DNA from: Heterotrichella gracilis
Lineage: Eukaryota > Sar > Xanthophyceae > Tribonematales > Xanthonemataceae
Length of the DNA stretch: 64,000 nucleotides
Assembly: GCA_032358255.1 (NCBI GenBank)
Contig: JAULBX010002999.1
Location: 62,001 to 126,000 of the forward strand
Direction of reading: 5' to 3'
Position numbers and translations under genes: made by a program
In this document: piece after piece, positions 21,222-32,278 of the stretch
Layout: every line of letters begins with the position of its first letter
Position numbering within the stretch: the first letter of the stretch is position 1
The notes under the pieces: generated by a model
The model's database searches: none
Told to the model about the DNA's origin: nothing
Seen by the model: the letters and a program-made list of their open reading frames with translations, nothing else

Positions 21222-24200
21222 ATGGCAGTGCCAGAGTTTCCATGTGGCAATGTGGACTTCCACCTTGTTTCCAATCTTCGTGGGCACGAGGAGGATGTAA
21301 GTTTCTGCCTGTAACCACTTCCCCAGTACCCTCCTGCACCGCATCGGTTTCCATCCTGATCACGCTATGTACTCTGTGACAAACACTTGACACACGATGG
21401 GGTCGTATGAACGCAGGTGCGAGCAGTCTGCAGCTGCCCTTTGGGGATAGTGACAGGCTCTCGTGACAAGTCTGTGAGGATCTGGCAAGGGACCAACGGG
21501 GTATACACCGAGACCACAACGTTGGTGAGGCGGCATGCATGCATATGTCCACCCATGCCCATACAGCAATCTCCAATAGGCTACCGTCACAGCTGCGCAA
21601 CTGTCTAATTTACAATTTTCTCCGTGCCATCAACATAGATCGGACATACAGACTATGTTGTTTCCGTCGCCTATCTGCCACCAGGCGTTGCACAGGACGT
21701 GCCTGGAGGGGGATTGGTCTCAGGCAAGTGGCTCCCCAAACTCTCAACCATTACTTGGACTATCAACACTGTGGAACACTGGGTTAGTTTGGAACATTGT
21801 TCCTCAAAAGTCTGTCTTCTGAAAACGCATGGCTTGGGTGGCAATCTCACATGGCTCACTATGCAGGTTCGAGGGACAAGACTGTTATTGTCTGGGACGT
21901 GGAAACTGCTACGCCTCGGTACACACTAGAAGGCCACCAATACCAGGTATTTGACGTGCTGACCAACCGTTTGGTTCTTGTTTTCTCTTCTATATCCAAC
22001 ACCTGGCAATGGTGTCCAATGCTATCCTCCGCCTCACACCTCACCTTTGTGCACAGGTGACTTCTGTAGCGGTCAGCGGAAATGGTGACATCATCTCCGG
22101 CTCACTAGACAAGTACGCACCCCTTTTCCCTATCCAACGCTGCGCCCACTGCTATACCTCTTTGCAACCCTTCGTTCATGCAGTGTTGCATCAAATGCAG
22201 TAGCTCAATGCGTAGCGATGCCCTCCTAACCAACACAAGTTGCCTGGTTTTGGCGCACCCCCACGCTTAATGACCATCACTTATTAAATTATGCATCCAC
22301 TCTCACCACGAGGTTCTATTGGATGTTTTGTTACCCACGGACACCATGACACCAATGGCTGTAAAGGAAAATAATGAAAAAATAAACTAGTTGCGATAAA
22401 GCATTCTTGTATAAAGGTTAATGTAGAAAACGATTTTATATGCCACTTCTTTAAAACACCCCTTGATAGTAGCCCTGGATGGCCCAGGACTGTGCGCATC
22501 TGGCGCCATGGCAAGTGCGCGCGGGTGCTGGAGGGCCACGAGGGGCCAGTGCTGTGCGTGCTGGTGCTGCCAAATGGGGACATCCTGTCGGGGTCTGGGG
22601 ATCGCGCCATCCGGGTGTGGTCCCCAGAAGGCGAGTGCAAACATGTGATCACAGGAGCACACACCGACACTGTGAGGTGCGGAATCCAGTGCTGATGGCG
22701 CGGTCTGTGCATGCTGGGGCACAGGGCCGATGGCACAGCGTTTGCATGCTGGGGCATGGTGGCTGCGGCGAGGTTGGCAATCCAGCGCCAATCGCGTGTG
22801 TGTTGCGGGAATCATGGATTGGTGCCCACGATAGGGTGGGGAATCATGAGGGAATCGCGTGTGCTTGCTGCAGCAAATCATGGCCTTAGTTAGTCACATG
22901 TATTCAGTCACTGGGATCAGCCATGCACATCGTATGTTGGCAATCGCATTCCATGCCAGAGAAGTTGCGGTGGTTGCCGAGGACGGTTGCATGCACAACC
23001 TCAGAAATGAAAAGCTTAAATATGACATGCCACCGTCACTTATCATGCGGTGGCTATGCATGCATCAACCCCCACTTTGCACCACACGCAGGGGGCTCTG
23101 CCTACTTCCAGACATCGGCGTGGTCTCTGCATCACATGACCAAACCCTCACGGTGTTCACCTTTGCTGGGGAGTGCATAGCCGAGCTGGTGGGACACACA
23201 GCCCTGGTGTATAACGTAGCGGCTACGGCAGGGGGCCTGATTGCCTCCGCCAGTGAGGACAACACCGTGCGTGTGTGGAGGGCGGACGGGACATGCCTGC
23301 AGACGATTGAGCATGCAGGTGGGTGGGTGGGTGACGGGAGAATAGTGGCTGAGTCCATGCAACGAAGTTGTAGTTGCAACATGGAGATAAGGCATTGGAT
23401 GTATCCCCCACACGCATGCCACCCTTGCCGTAGCTTCGATTGTGATCCCCCCTTGTGCGCAACTTCATTACTCCCTTGTACCTCCCTTGTATATGTTTCC
23501 CTGTCCCTCTTGTGTACATGCCGCACTTTAGCGTCGGAATCTCAGCATGTGGAAATCGCAGGGTGTGTGTGGGACGTAGCATTTTCAGGGGAGGACGAGC
23601 TGCTGTCCGCCTGTTCAGACTTTCTCACACGTGTGTGGTCAACCTCCCCGAAGAAGCAGCCGGAGGAAGGAGTGGTGGAGGTGGGTGTCAGGGGTGGACA
23701 TACACCAGTGCATGTGGGTGGTATTTTCCCTGGAGAAGTGTGGGTAGTGGTTGAAGTTTTGGGACGATGGGATGGTGGGGGTAGGTGTGAGCAATTCTGA
23801 AGTGACGCAGCCGGAGGTGGGGAGTGGAGGTGGCAGAGGTGGTGGTTGCAGCCTATTGCAAACCTTGCACCTGTTGAGAAGCACACATTTTTCACCTCTT
23901 GAATGCCACACCCATTTGTTATCCTTCAGGGTTTAAGGATTACGCTGCACCTGCACCTCTGCTCCACTCGCAACTCACCTGACACTTAGCACCCATATGA
24001 TGTAATCAAGTCGTCCTGACCTTCACCGCATGTTATTGTAATGTAAGAATGCGGCCCACCCCCACCCCAGGAATTCCAAGCCACCTTGGCGGCCAAAAAG
24101 GCTGCCGCCACTGCCGCCACTGCCTCACAAGCCTCTGGTGGTGGCGGGGGCTTGCCTGAAGGCCTAACCCTAGAGGAACCCTCGGCATTGCTGATGCCTG

Positions 24201-27200
24201 GTGCCAGGGATGGTCAGACCAAGGTCATCCGGGAGGGAGATGGAGGGATCGCCTATTGCTGGAGCGCGTCCAGGTAGGGTTTTGCGCTAGGGTTTTCGGA
24301 GGCAGCGATTGCCTAGAGCTTGGGCGGGACTCATGAGTTATGCACATCTGGCTGCACAAGAGAGCGAGGTGGCGGACATGATAACAAAGCGTATCAAATA
24401 AACGAAAATGTCATGTACTATTGGTGGCGCTGCGGCTGCAGTATATGCGCAAAGAGGGTTTTGAACTGACGTGGTTGTGTCATGGATTTGGTTTATGATC
24501 ACAATTTCACAACTGACTCATTGTACCCACCCTTGGCGCACCCGGGGGGAGTGGAGAAGATAGGGTAGGTTGTGGCGTGTCCTAAAAAACAGGGACACAA
24601 GGGGCATATGCCGGCAAATCCCAAGTCTTTCCTTGCATGTTACTTGATCTTGCTGTGCCCAAAAACTCAGCCTCTCCCTCACACTTTACCCACCCTTGAC
24701 CCACGCGTTGCACCATCTCTCAGGGGGGAGTGGGAGAAGATTGGGGAGGTGATGGCTGGTCCTGGGGATGGGGACACCGTGGCATCTGCCCCCAAGCTCC
24801 ACCTGGGCCAGACCTACGACTTTGTGTTTGATGTGGATGTGGGCGAGGGGGTTCCGCCTCGCAAGCTGGCCATGAACCGGGGCGACAACCCCTACTCGGT
24901 GGCGGACAGGTTCATAGCGGAGAATGACCTCAACCCTGATTTCAAGTGCGTTTTTACCCTACCTTCAAACTGAAAATGTTGAACATCTAGACACTTTTCA
25001 AGGAAAGGAATGCATGGTGCATTACTACTGTTGGTGGGTGCATCTGTTCCGGGGCGCTGAGGGGCTGCACCTACATATGTTGATTTAGATCCCTAAGTAA
25101 CTACAGATCAAATTGCAAAGCAAAACAAAACGAAGAAGGAATGAAGGACTTGCTGTGTTTCACACTCATGGCAAATTGATGAATCATGCTCCTAAACCAT
25201 GCACGTTTGTTTATATGTGACCTTGTTGCTCCTGCAGGGGCCAGATTGTGGAGTTTGTGCTGCAAAACACGGGAGGGGGCGCTGCCCTTGCCCCCCTGCC
25301 AACTGGCAATGTCGACCCATTCACGGGGGGCGGGGCGTATGTGCCCCCCGCATCTGGCGGATGGGACCCCCAAGCAGGGGTGACCAACAATGCAGCAGGT
25401 ATGCAGGCAATCACACATGTGGGGAGGTTTCTGTACGCTATAATCTGCCGAGTAATTGTACATGTAATGTTTAATGGACCTGGACCTACGGTTTTAGGGT
25501 TTTGGGCTCTGGGAGGGCAAGCTGGACCATGGTTGCCCTGTTGAGAATGGGGTATGTGGTCGCACACGCAGCCCATGTGGTGCCCTAGACGACCCCACAT
25601 ACCCTCTTCTAGGCCCCTTCCAAAGGCAATCCACCTTGCCTGTCCATGCCCACAGCTGTTGCCAGCAATCTGCAGCTGATACTGGAACAAGTGTATGGCT
25701 ATTACGTGGAAGTGGTTATTGTGCGGCCGCCGTCACGTGTGCATGTACAATCGGTTGGCATGGGCTGCCCTAAACCCTTAGTCGAGCATGAACTTCATGC
25801 TGACAACCCCAGACATCACCAGCCTAAGCCTTAATCCCTCTGCAGGCCCCTCGGGTGACCCCTTCACCTCCAGCGGTGCATATGTGCCGGGCAGCGCGGC
25901 CTCCGGCCCCCGCCCGGGGGTGCAACCCATGGAAGTTAGTGTGACAGGAGGCGGGGTGGATCCTTTCACAGGGTCAACCGCTGTCAGGCACCGGCTGCGT
26001 CATGTGCCACAAAGGTAGGGACTAGGCTTAAGGGGTATAAAATTAACGCTTTAGGGTTTAGGATTAATCCTACCCCGCCATGACACTGCTCGTGGTCATT
26101 GCTTGCATCTGCGCCGCGTGTATGCTTGCCCATCATGCCACTCCCCATGCCAGCCCAAATGATGAGGACACGCATCACCCCTGCACAATAGCCTGTTGCT
26201 GTACTCACATGTGGGCCTTGTGCCACTAGGAGAGGACTTCAATATGCCGTGATGATCGTAGCTCATGCTGATTCCATTCCTGCTTTCTCCCTTTCAAGTA
26301 TCCCACTCACAGCATTCCCCAGGGCCTTTGTGTACATCCAATATTCTCACTTCAAAAATTTCGTTTACGGCATTCCCCGTTTCCCAGGGCCTACCTCATC
26401 TTTGACAACATGCCCAAGCGGGACCCCATCCTGTCCAAGATCAGGGAGCTGAATGGCAGCGTGGCAGCCACCAGCGCTGACGTGGCGCTGAGTCAGGAGG
26501 AGGCAGGGCAGGCACTGGAGTCGTTGCTTGAAAGGTACGGGTTACGGTTCAAGGGTGTGGGGTTACGCCTGTGTTTTTGGGGGAGTTGAAGTCACGCACG
26601 AGTGCGCAATTGGTAGCTGTAAACCCTAAGCTGTAACCCTACAGGAGTGTGCATTTTTGACCTACTCCATTTATGGGGGCTCCACACCATTCAACACCCC
26701 ACCGCCCTGGTACCTTTCCCTGCAGAGTGGTCAGCATTACCACATCTTTCCTTTATTTGATTTTTTTGACTGTCATTCTCCAAATGCACAGGCTGTCCAG
26801 CATTGCGACAGCTGGCCCCCCGCCAGACGCCGAGCTCCAGGTGGCGGTCAAGATGCTGGCCTGGCCCAGGGAGCAGCTGTTCCCAGCACTGGATGTGGCC
26901 CGCCTGCTGGTGCTGAATGAACACATGGCGCGCACCTTTGCCACGTCAGCGGGGATGGTGGGGAGGGATTCGGCGCCAGGTGAGGAAACAAACTCGGAAT
27001 TATGCCGCCTGTCCTTGGTGCATGAGGACACTAAAGCGCTGTGCAGATCCATCACACAATGAATTCCTCTATGCAATTCCCGTGCAGTTTTTTAAATAAT
27101 CCCTGCAGTGAATACCCATTGCTGGCCAGATTCTCCCCGCATTTTCAAAACAACTAATATTCTCCAAGCAGGCAGCCTGGCCGCTGCCCTTGCATCTGCC

Positions 27201-28102
27201 GCAGCGGACCCGCCCATCCCCGCCATGCAGCAAACCGGGCTGCGCCTTGCATGCAAATGCTTCCCCCACATGTTCATTCATGCAGCGATCATTTGAGCCC
27301 CCTTTGTGAAACATAATATACGAAATTTAATCCATTTACCTAACTAAACTATTTTTTCTCCCCTGCAGGCAGCCTGGGAGGCGCGCTTGCTTCTGCCGCA
27401 GCTGACCCACCCATCCCCGCCGCCCAGCAAACAGGGCTGCGCCTGGCATGCAACTGCTTCCACCGGGATCCCCTGCGCGCCTGGCTCACCACCCAGCTCC
27501 CTCCCCTGCTGGACGCCTTCTCCCCCTGCTGCGCCTCGGGCAACAAGAATGTGCGGGTGGGCCTGGCCACGCTGCTGCTCAACTGCGCGGTGGCGCTGGT
27601 GGGCGGTGGGGGTGGGGGGGATGTGGAGCTGCAGGTGGCCAGTGCGGCGTGCGAGCTGCTGGCTGCTGCGCCGGCGGAGGAGGCGGATACTGTGTTCAGG
27701 TGGGGGGTGGGGACGGTGGCTCAGTAAAATGGGATTGTGATATCAGGGGTGTTGACAAACAGAAATTCCATGAACATTCCTCTGGGAGTATCCATGGGCC
27801 AGCAGTTGAATCCCTCGCACTGCATATATATTTGTTGATCCTGCTCAAGCTAGATAGGCCCTGTTGGTCAGCCATGGCCCGTTTATCATATCAGGTTTCT
27901 CCTTGTACCGTATCAAAATCAAAGTTGATGCAATCGTGCAATGCGCAGGTGCTTGGTGGCGATCGGGACCCTTGCGCAGAGCGACAAGGAGATTGCCGGC
28001 ATTGCTGGGGACCTGGGTGCACGACAAGTGGCGATGCAGCTCCAGGCGCAGGCGAGCAAGGTGGGCGAGGCAGCAAAGGATGTTCTCAGCCTGCTCCAAT
28101 AG
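21222..28102 (+). CDS. PLAA / DOA1 / UFD3 ubiquitin-binding WD40 protein
   Basis: Sixteen exons: 21222-21296, 21417-21524, 21639-21723, 21867-21946, 22057-22112, 22488-22676, 23092-23318, 23562-23680, 24071-24273, 24724-24945, 25238-25398, 25846-26014, 26388-26534, 26792-26979, 27369-27699, 27949-28102; the sum is 837 codons plus stop. Residues 1-313 form a WD40 propeller (GSRDKSVRIW, GSRDKTVIVWD, GSGDRAIRVW, SASEDNTVRVW). Residues about 381-508 are the PFU ubiquitin-binding domain (NPYSVADRFIAEND, GQIVEFVLQNT), followed by DPFTG-type linkers. From about 565 the PUL domain binds the Cdc48/p97 C-terminus (AYLIFDNMPKRDPIL). The protein works with Cdc48 in ubiquitin recycling and ubiquitin-dependent sorting. 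Intron 3 has a GC donor (CAG|GCAAGT at 21724). The acceptor of exon 8 could instead be at 23532, adding 10 residues in frame. A decayed copy of the start of exon 15 lies in the intron before it. Confidence 0.92.
24528..24570 (+). repeat. Exon echo of the start of PLAA exon 10
   Basis: CACCCTTGGCGCACCC and GGGGGGAGTGGAGAAGATA resemble CACCCTTGACCCACG plus the exon-10 head GGGGGAGTGGGAGAAGAT at 24702-24742. It is a decayed copy of the intron tail and exon head, about 180 bases upstream of the real exon. Confidence 0.6.
27172..27265 (+). repeat. Duplicated first part of PLAA exon 15 (pseudo-exon)
   Basis: This stretch, preceded by a good acceptor (AAGCAG), reads GSLAAALASAAADPPIPAMQ and QTGLRLACKCF. 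Exon 15 proper starts at 27369 with GSLGGALASAAADPPIPAAQ and QTGLRLACNCF. The copy is in the same phase, but runs to a stop at 27295-27297 with no evident donor, so inclusion would truncate the PUL domain. About 197 bases separate the copies. Identity is high enough that the duplication must be fairly recent. Confidence 0.85.
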
Positions 28103-28333
28103 GGGGGTCAACTTGGCAGCGTATGCGCCAGCTTACAGCAAACTGGGGTTGGGACTGGGATGAACTCTGGCCCAGAGTCTGGGGGCCAATGGCATTGCAT
28201 ATTTACTGTTTGTTTGTGCAGCTTCAGCTAATCTGGTCGCGCGCCCCTGTGTCTGCGCTCAAAACTTGGAATTTTGGTGTTCTTGTGCTGTACTAGACAC
28301 CTTCAGTATACATAATCAATGACTGAAATAACC

Positions 28334-28338
28334 TGTAA
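28334..28338 (+). terminator. TGTAA poly(A) signal of PLAA
   Basis: TGTAA, the usual green-algal polyadenylation signal, lies 232 bases after the PLAA stop codon and before the convergent SNARE gene. Confidence 0.5.
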
Positions 28339-28683
28339 TAACAACGATCTACTTGCCCCCCCTCTCATTTGGCAACTGTCTATAGCTATCTATCTGGAAA
28401 TGATTGGTCTTCTCAACAGCAATGCGTCTGATCAGCACAGCATGCAAAGCACATGGTTGCTGCTGTTGTTCTGTCCCAGGGCTTGAGTACGTAAAATATG
28501 TGCAAAAGTGCTGCAATTGCGATTGGTTGCGTGCTATCCCTCTCCCTCCCGTGTGCTGCAGCCTACTATGCTCCACATTGAGTGGGTATCCACTGCCGCA
28601 TTGAACCGCCAGCGTGGCCACTTGATGGTGCTGCTCAATCTGGGTTAACCCACCAGGGGCGACATTGGTGCCAGCTCCCTGCG

Positions 28684-30281
28684 CTAGAAGTTCTTGAACA
28701 TGCTGACGATGTACACCCCAATGGCCAGCACCACGCAGATGAGGATGATGTCCAGGACGATCTTGCGCGTGGACCGCATCTGCGTCACCAGCCCCTTCAG
28801 CTTGGCGTTGTTTGTCTTCAGCTCAGTGGTCACCTTGTCCATCTGCAAACACGGTGCTCACCCATAAAACAATACCCTTAGGGTTTGGGTTTAGGCTACA
28901 CAAACCCTAACAAAAATGACAAGGAAAAGTTGCTCTGTCATATTCTGTGGATGGGTGCTGTGTAGCATGCTTCATGCTTCATGCTACTTGATGCTGAGAG
29001 CTAGCATAATATGGTACGGTGAAAAAGTTTTACCTTGGCATTGATGTCGTCTATCAAGATGTCATGTTGGTCCAGCGTCTCACCCATCGCTTCTCCCAAG
29101 CCCTTGAGGGTGGATATACCCCTTTCAATGTTGTCCAGCTGCTTGTCTTGCCGGAGCTTGGCCACCTCAAACTCCTGTAGGTGGGTTTTAACGTGAACTT
29201 CTGTCAGTCTGAGGTGTTTGCTCGGCAACAGTGGGTGGCCTCCTTAAAACATGCTCCATCCCTAAAGCAAGCCTTGGTAAGGCAGTGCTTGCTTACCTGC
29301 CTGAACGCCCTAGTTTCATCTGTGTGCTTGTAGTAGCCCTCCAAGTCCTGCCTGGCATCATACTTGCCTCCATTGATGTTGATTTGGGTGGGGGTTCTCG
29401 AAGAAGAGGAGGCTGTGATTTCAGCTCTCACTGGCTGCACGTTGTTTGGACATCAGGTGTTCATGGTGTTGCATGTGTGGGTGGAGGGTTACCGGGTTCA
29501 AGCAGCAAAATAGTCCCCACTTACCCGCAAAGAGCTTTTGCCTTTCATGTTGTTGATGCCGTCAGGGATGCTGTCAATCGCTGCTCTCAACCACTCCATC
29601 TGCAATGGCAGGTGTTTGGGTGCTCTTCCAGTCAGAAAGTGGGCTGCACCACTACTAAACATTTGAGGGCAAACAAAGGCGCATACCCACCTTCTGTATC
29701 CTATCCTCAGTGATCTCCTTTGTCACGTTTTTGCCTTTGCCTACCAGCTTTTCAAGCTTTGGCATGCTTGCATCCAGCAATAGTTGTTTGGCTTTCCTGC
29801 AGCCACAAACAGCGCAGAGGTCACAGCCCTGTTCACTCAATAGCAAAAGAGATATGGCAGTGGACAAGGTATGCATACCTTAGCTCAGCGTTCATAGAGG
29901 CCTTGAGGGCCCTGTTCTTTTCTGTGCTGATCTCCGCTGATCGCTGCAGACAGAGGACTCATCAGTGGTTAGAACTAACAGTGCAGCAACAGGTCAACCA
30001 TTGTGGGAGCCACTGAACCTGTGCTACTAGTTGCAGTGGTACTTACAGCTGTGAGCTCGTCAACCTTGTCCAGAGCCTCCGTGTATTCATCGGTGAAAGG
30101 ATCCGTGGACTTTGGCTTCTTGTTTTCTTTGTTGGTGTCATACTTCTCATACCTAGCACCAGAAATGTGAGTTTGGTGTGTGCAATCCCATCCAACGCTG
30201 ACCTATCCCGCGTTGAGTGGATGACAGCACTTACTTTGTGAGTATAGCGTCTGCACGGAGTATGATATCAGATATGCTCAT
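28684..30281 (-). CDS. SYP7-type Qc-SNARE (syntaxin of plants 7 family)
   Basis: Eight exons on the minus strand: 30281-30235, 30152-30047, 29943-29879, 29796-29691, 29599-29525, 29434-29297, 29174-29034, 28842-28684 (278 aa; plant SYP71 is about 266). The N-terminal helical part reads MSISDIILRADAILTKYEKY and, later, EKNRALKASMNAELRKAK. A SNARE helix follows, about residues 180-245 (FEVAKLRQDKQLDNIERGI, ETLDQHDILIDDINAKMD), then a tail anchor IVLDIILICVVLAIGVYIV at about 253-274 and a short luminal end. SYP7 proteins mediate fusion at the ER and plasma membrane. By alignment with other Qc-SNAREs, the zero-layer glutamine position holds His (CAT), with Gln one residue earlier. The gene is convergent with PLAA. 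Confidence 0.9.
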
Positions 30282-32278
30282 CTTCGTCCAGCTTGTCTAC
30301 CCCCGGACAGTATGGCTTGGGCCACGAGACGCTGGTAGTTGCAACCCTGGTGTTCCGCTGACTAGTTTACTGGTTGTTGTGACTGGTGGACGTATTAATG
30401 CCGAGGTGAGCCGTACTCACTAGAGCTCAAAGAGCAGGTTGTTTGTCGAGAAAGTTGTTGGAAAGCATAAACTAGCCACTCTTCACTGTGTGCGTCCTTG
30501 GCTAGTAAAGCACATGCGGGCGTACATGCGGAGAGCACAGCTGGGGCAGCAAACAGTAAAACCAGGCTTTGACTAGCAGGTGCAAGAAAGTCTCCTACTT
30601 TGCATAATTGACAGATAGTCTTGAAAGTTGATGCACTGCCTGATAAGTCAAACGACACCAAATTGTCTAGGAGATGCCAGTTGGCGGGAGTGCAAAGGGG
30701 CGATAACCAACGAGTTCTCCTCCCCGCTATGCATGCATGTGATGGGCCATCACTGTGGGGACCTGACCACTGTTCAAAATCTCAAATACTGTTCCCCTCA
30801 GGCTGGGTCATCGTTGGAGCGAGGCCCAACCCCTGCCTCCGCCTCACGAGGGTCTCTTGCCTGCCATTTCAACCTGCCACGGTGGCTGGAAGTGCAGCCA
30901 GGGCGCTGATTTCACCACATCTGGAGGCTCACTGCCGCAGACAGGTGGGGTCCCCCCGACCAGGCAGACCTCATTCATGGAGGAAAAAATGTTACTGTAA
31001 ACTTTATTCTAAGACACAGAGGGATCCTCAGGTGGTCCTGGAACAGGCCAATCTAAGTGCCGTAATAAAGCTAGGATTGGTACCAAATTGCCAACATGGA
31101 AGGTGGGCATAGCATACAAGTATTCAGTGCATGGAAGACATGTTGAAGCAGAGTACTGGGTGTACTGGAAAGTTGCAGTGAGCCAGCTGTTGCAATGCTT
31201 TGGTCACCATAAGGCGAGGAAAACTAAGCGACCAACTCTAGAAAATGCACCACAAAAAAGCATAACACATACTTTGTTCCTGAGGAATTCCACATGTCAA
31301 TGGGAAAATTGCAATACCAACTCTCCTCTCTGCAACATGCATGTCACTTCAAGCTAAACAACATGTCATTTGAACCTAAACGTGCAATTTATGTGTTCAA
31401 CAAGCCCACCGTCCCCAACAAAAATACAAACAATACCATGCCTGGTTGTGATTGAGCGAGTACTTCACCAACCATGCCATGGTCCTATAATACAAGTGAA
31501 ACGAGCTGCTTGGAGCTGTATAAGCTCCTCGCTATGACAGAAAGAAGCAAGTTGCATGCGCGCAGGGTGGGTGCTGCCACTGGCCCCAGCCTGCAGCAAC
31601 CCATATCCCGCCACATCCATGTACAGTTTGACAAAAATGACGATCCGCAGACCTCCCACCTAGCCCCGCGCCCACCCGCAATTGCCCACCCACCCCAATC
31701 TGGTGCCGCATCCCGGGACAACCCCGCCTTGAGCTTGCCTTCCTCACGCAGATTCAACCTCGCTGGGTGGGGCATTGGTCTGCTTTAGCCTGCAATCATG
31801 GGCACCGCTGTCAGCAACGGTCGCAACATAAGGCAAATGCATGCTGACTGTACCAATAAAAACCAGAAGTAGCTCCTGATGTGAAAAGAGAGCTGGCAGT
31901 GAGGGGGTAGAGCAGGGGTTGCGCGGGGTTCATTGGGCTGCTGGGACTGAATCTCACATATCGCATCTCTCGGGTTCAGTCTTTACAAAAATTGGGAATG
32001 GCAAATGCTGCGCCATCACTAGCTCGCCATCGCCCACCCAACATCACCACCACCATTGTGGGAACCACCACTACCGCCGCTACCCACCGCTGCAAAGACC
32101 CAACCACCCCCACCTACGGTGCATGAGTACCAGGTGCCCGCTCGGCCTGCCCTCAAGGGAAGGCAGTCGAGCTTGGATGCACCCCCTTCCCGCACACCCA
32201 CACCCACCAGCAGCACCGCCAGCAACAACATCATCACTCCCATTGCCACCACCGCCACCACTACCCTAAACCCCAACC
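30282..32278. other. Spacer between the SNARE gene and the GNAT gene
   Basis: About 2 kb with no supported gene. Open frames at 30621-31112 (+) and 31474-31788 (+/-) have no family resemblance. A minus-strand exon near 31485-31645 could be an alternative 3' exon of the GNAT gene, because a strong donor lies at its last certain exon (CGCAG|GTGGGTGAC), but nothing confirms it. Confidence 0.4.
32117..32180 (-). repeat. Exon echo of the GNAT C-terminal exon
   Basis: Plus-strand GCATGAGTACCAGGTGCCCG followed by CTCGGCCTGCCCTCAAGG mirrors GCATGAGTACCAGGCGCACG and TTCGGCCTGCCCTCCAGG at 32317-32356, about 200 bases away. It is a decayed downstream copy of the exon's 3' part. Confidence 0.7.

Noticed and set aside
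31474-31788. Open frames on both strands near 31.5-31.8 kb
   Set aside because: No recognisable domain. A minus-strand alternative 3' exon for GNAT is possible but unsupported.
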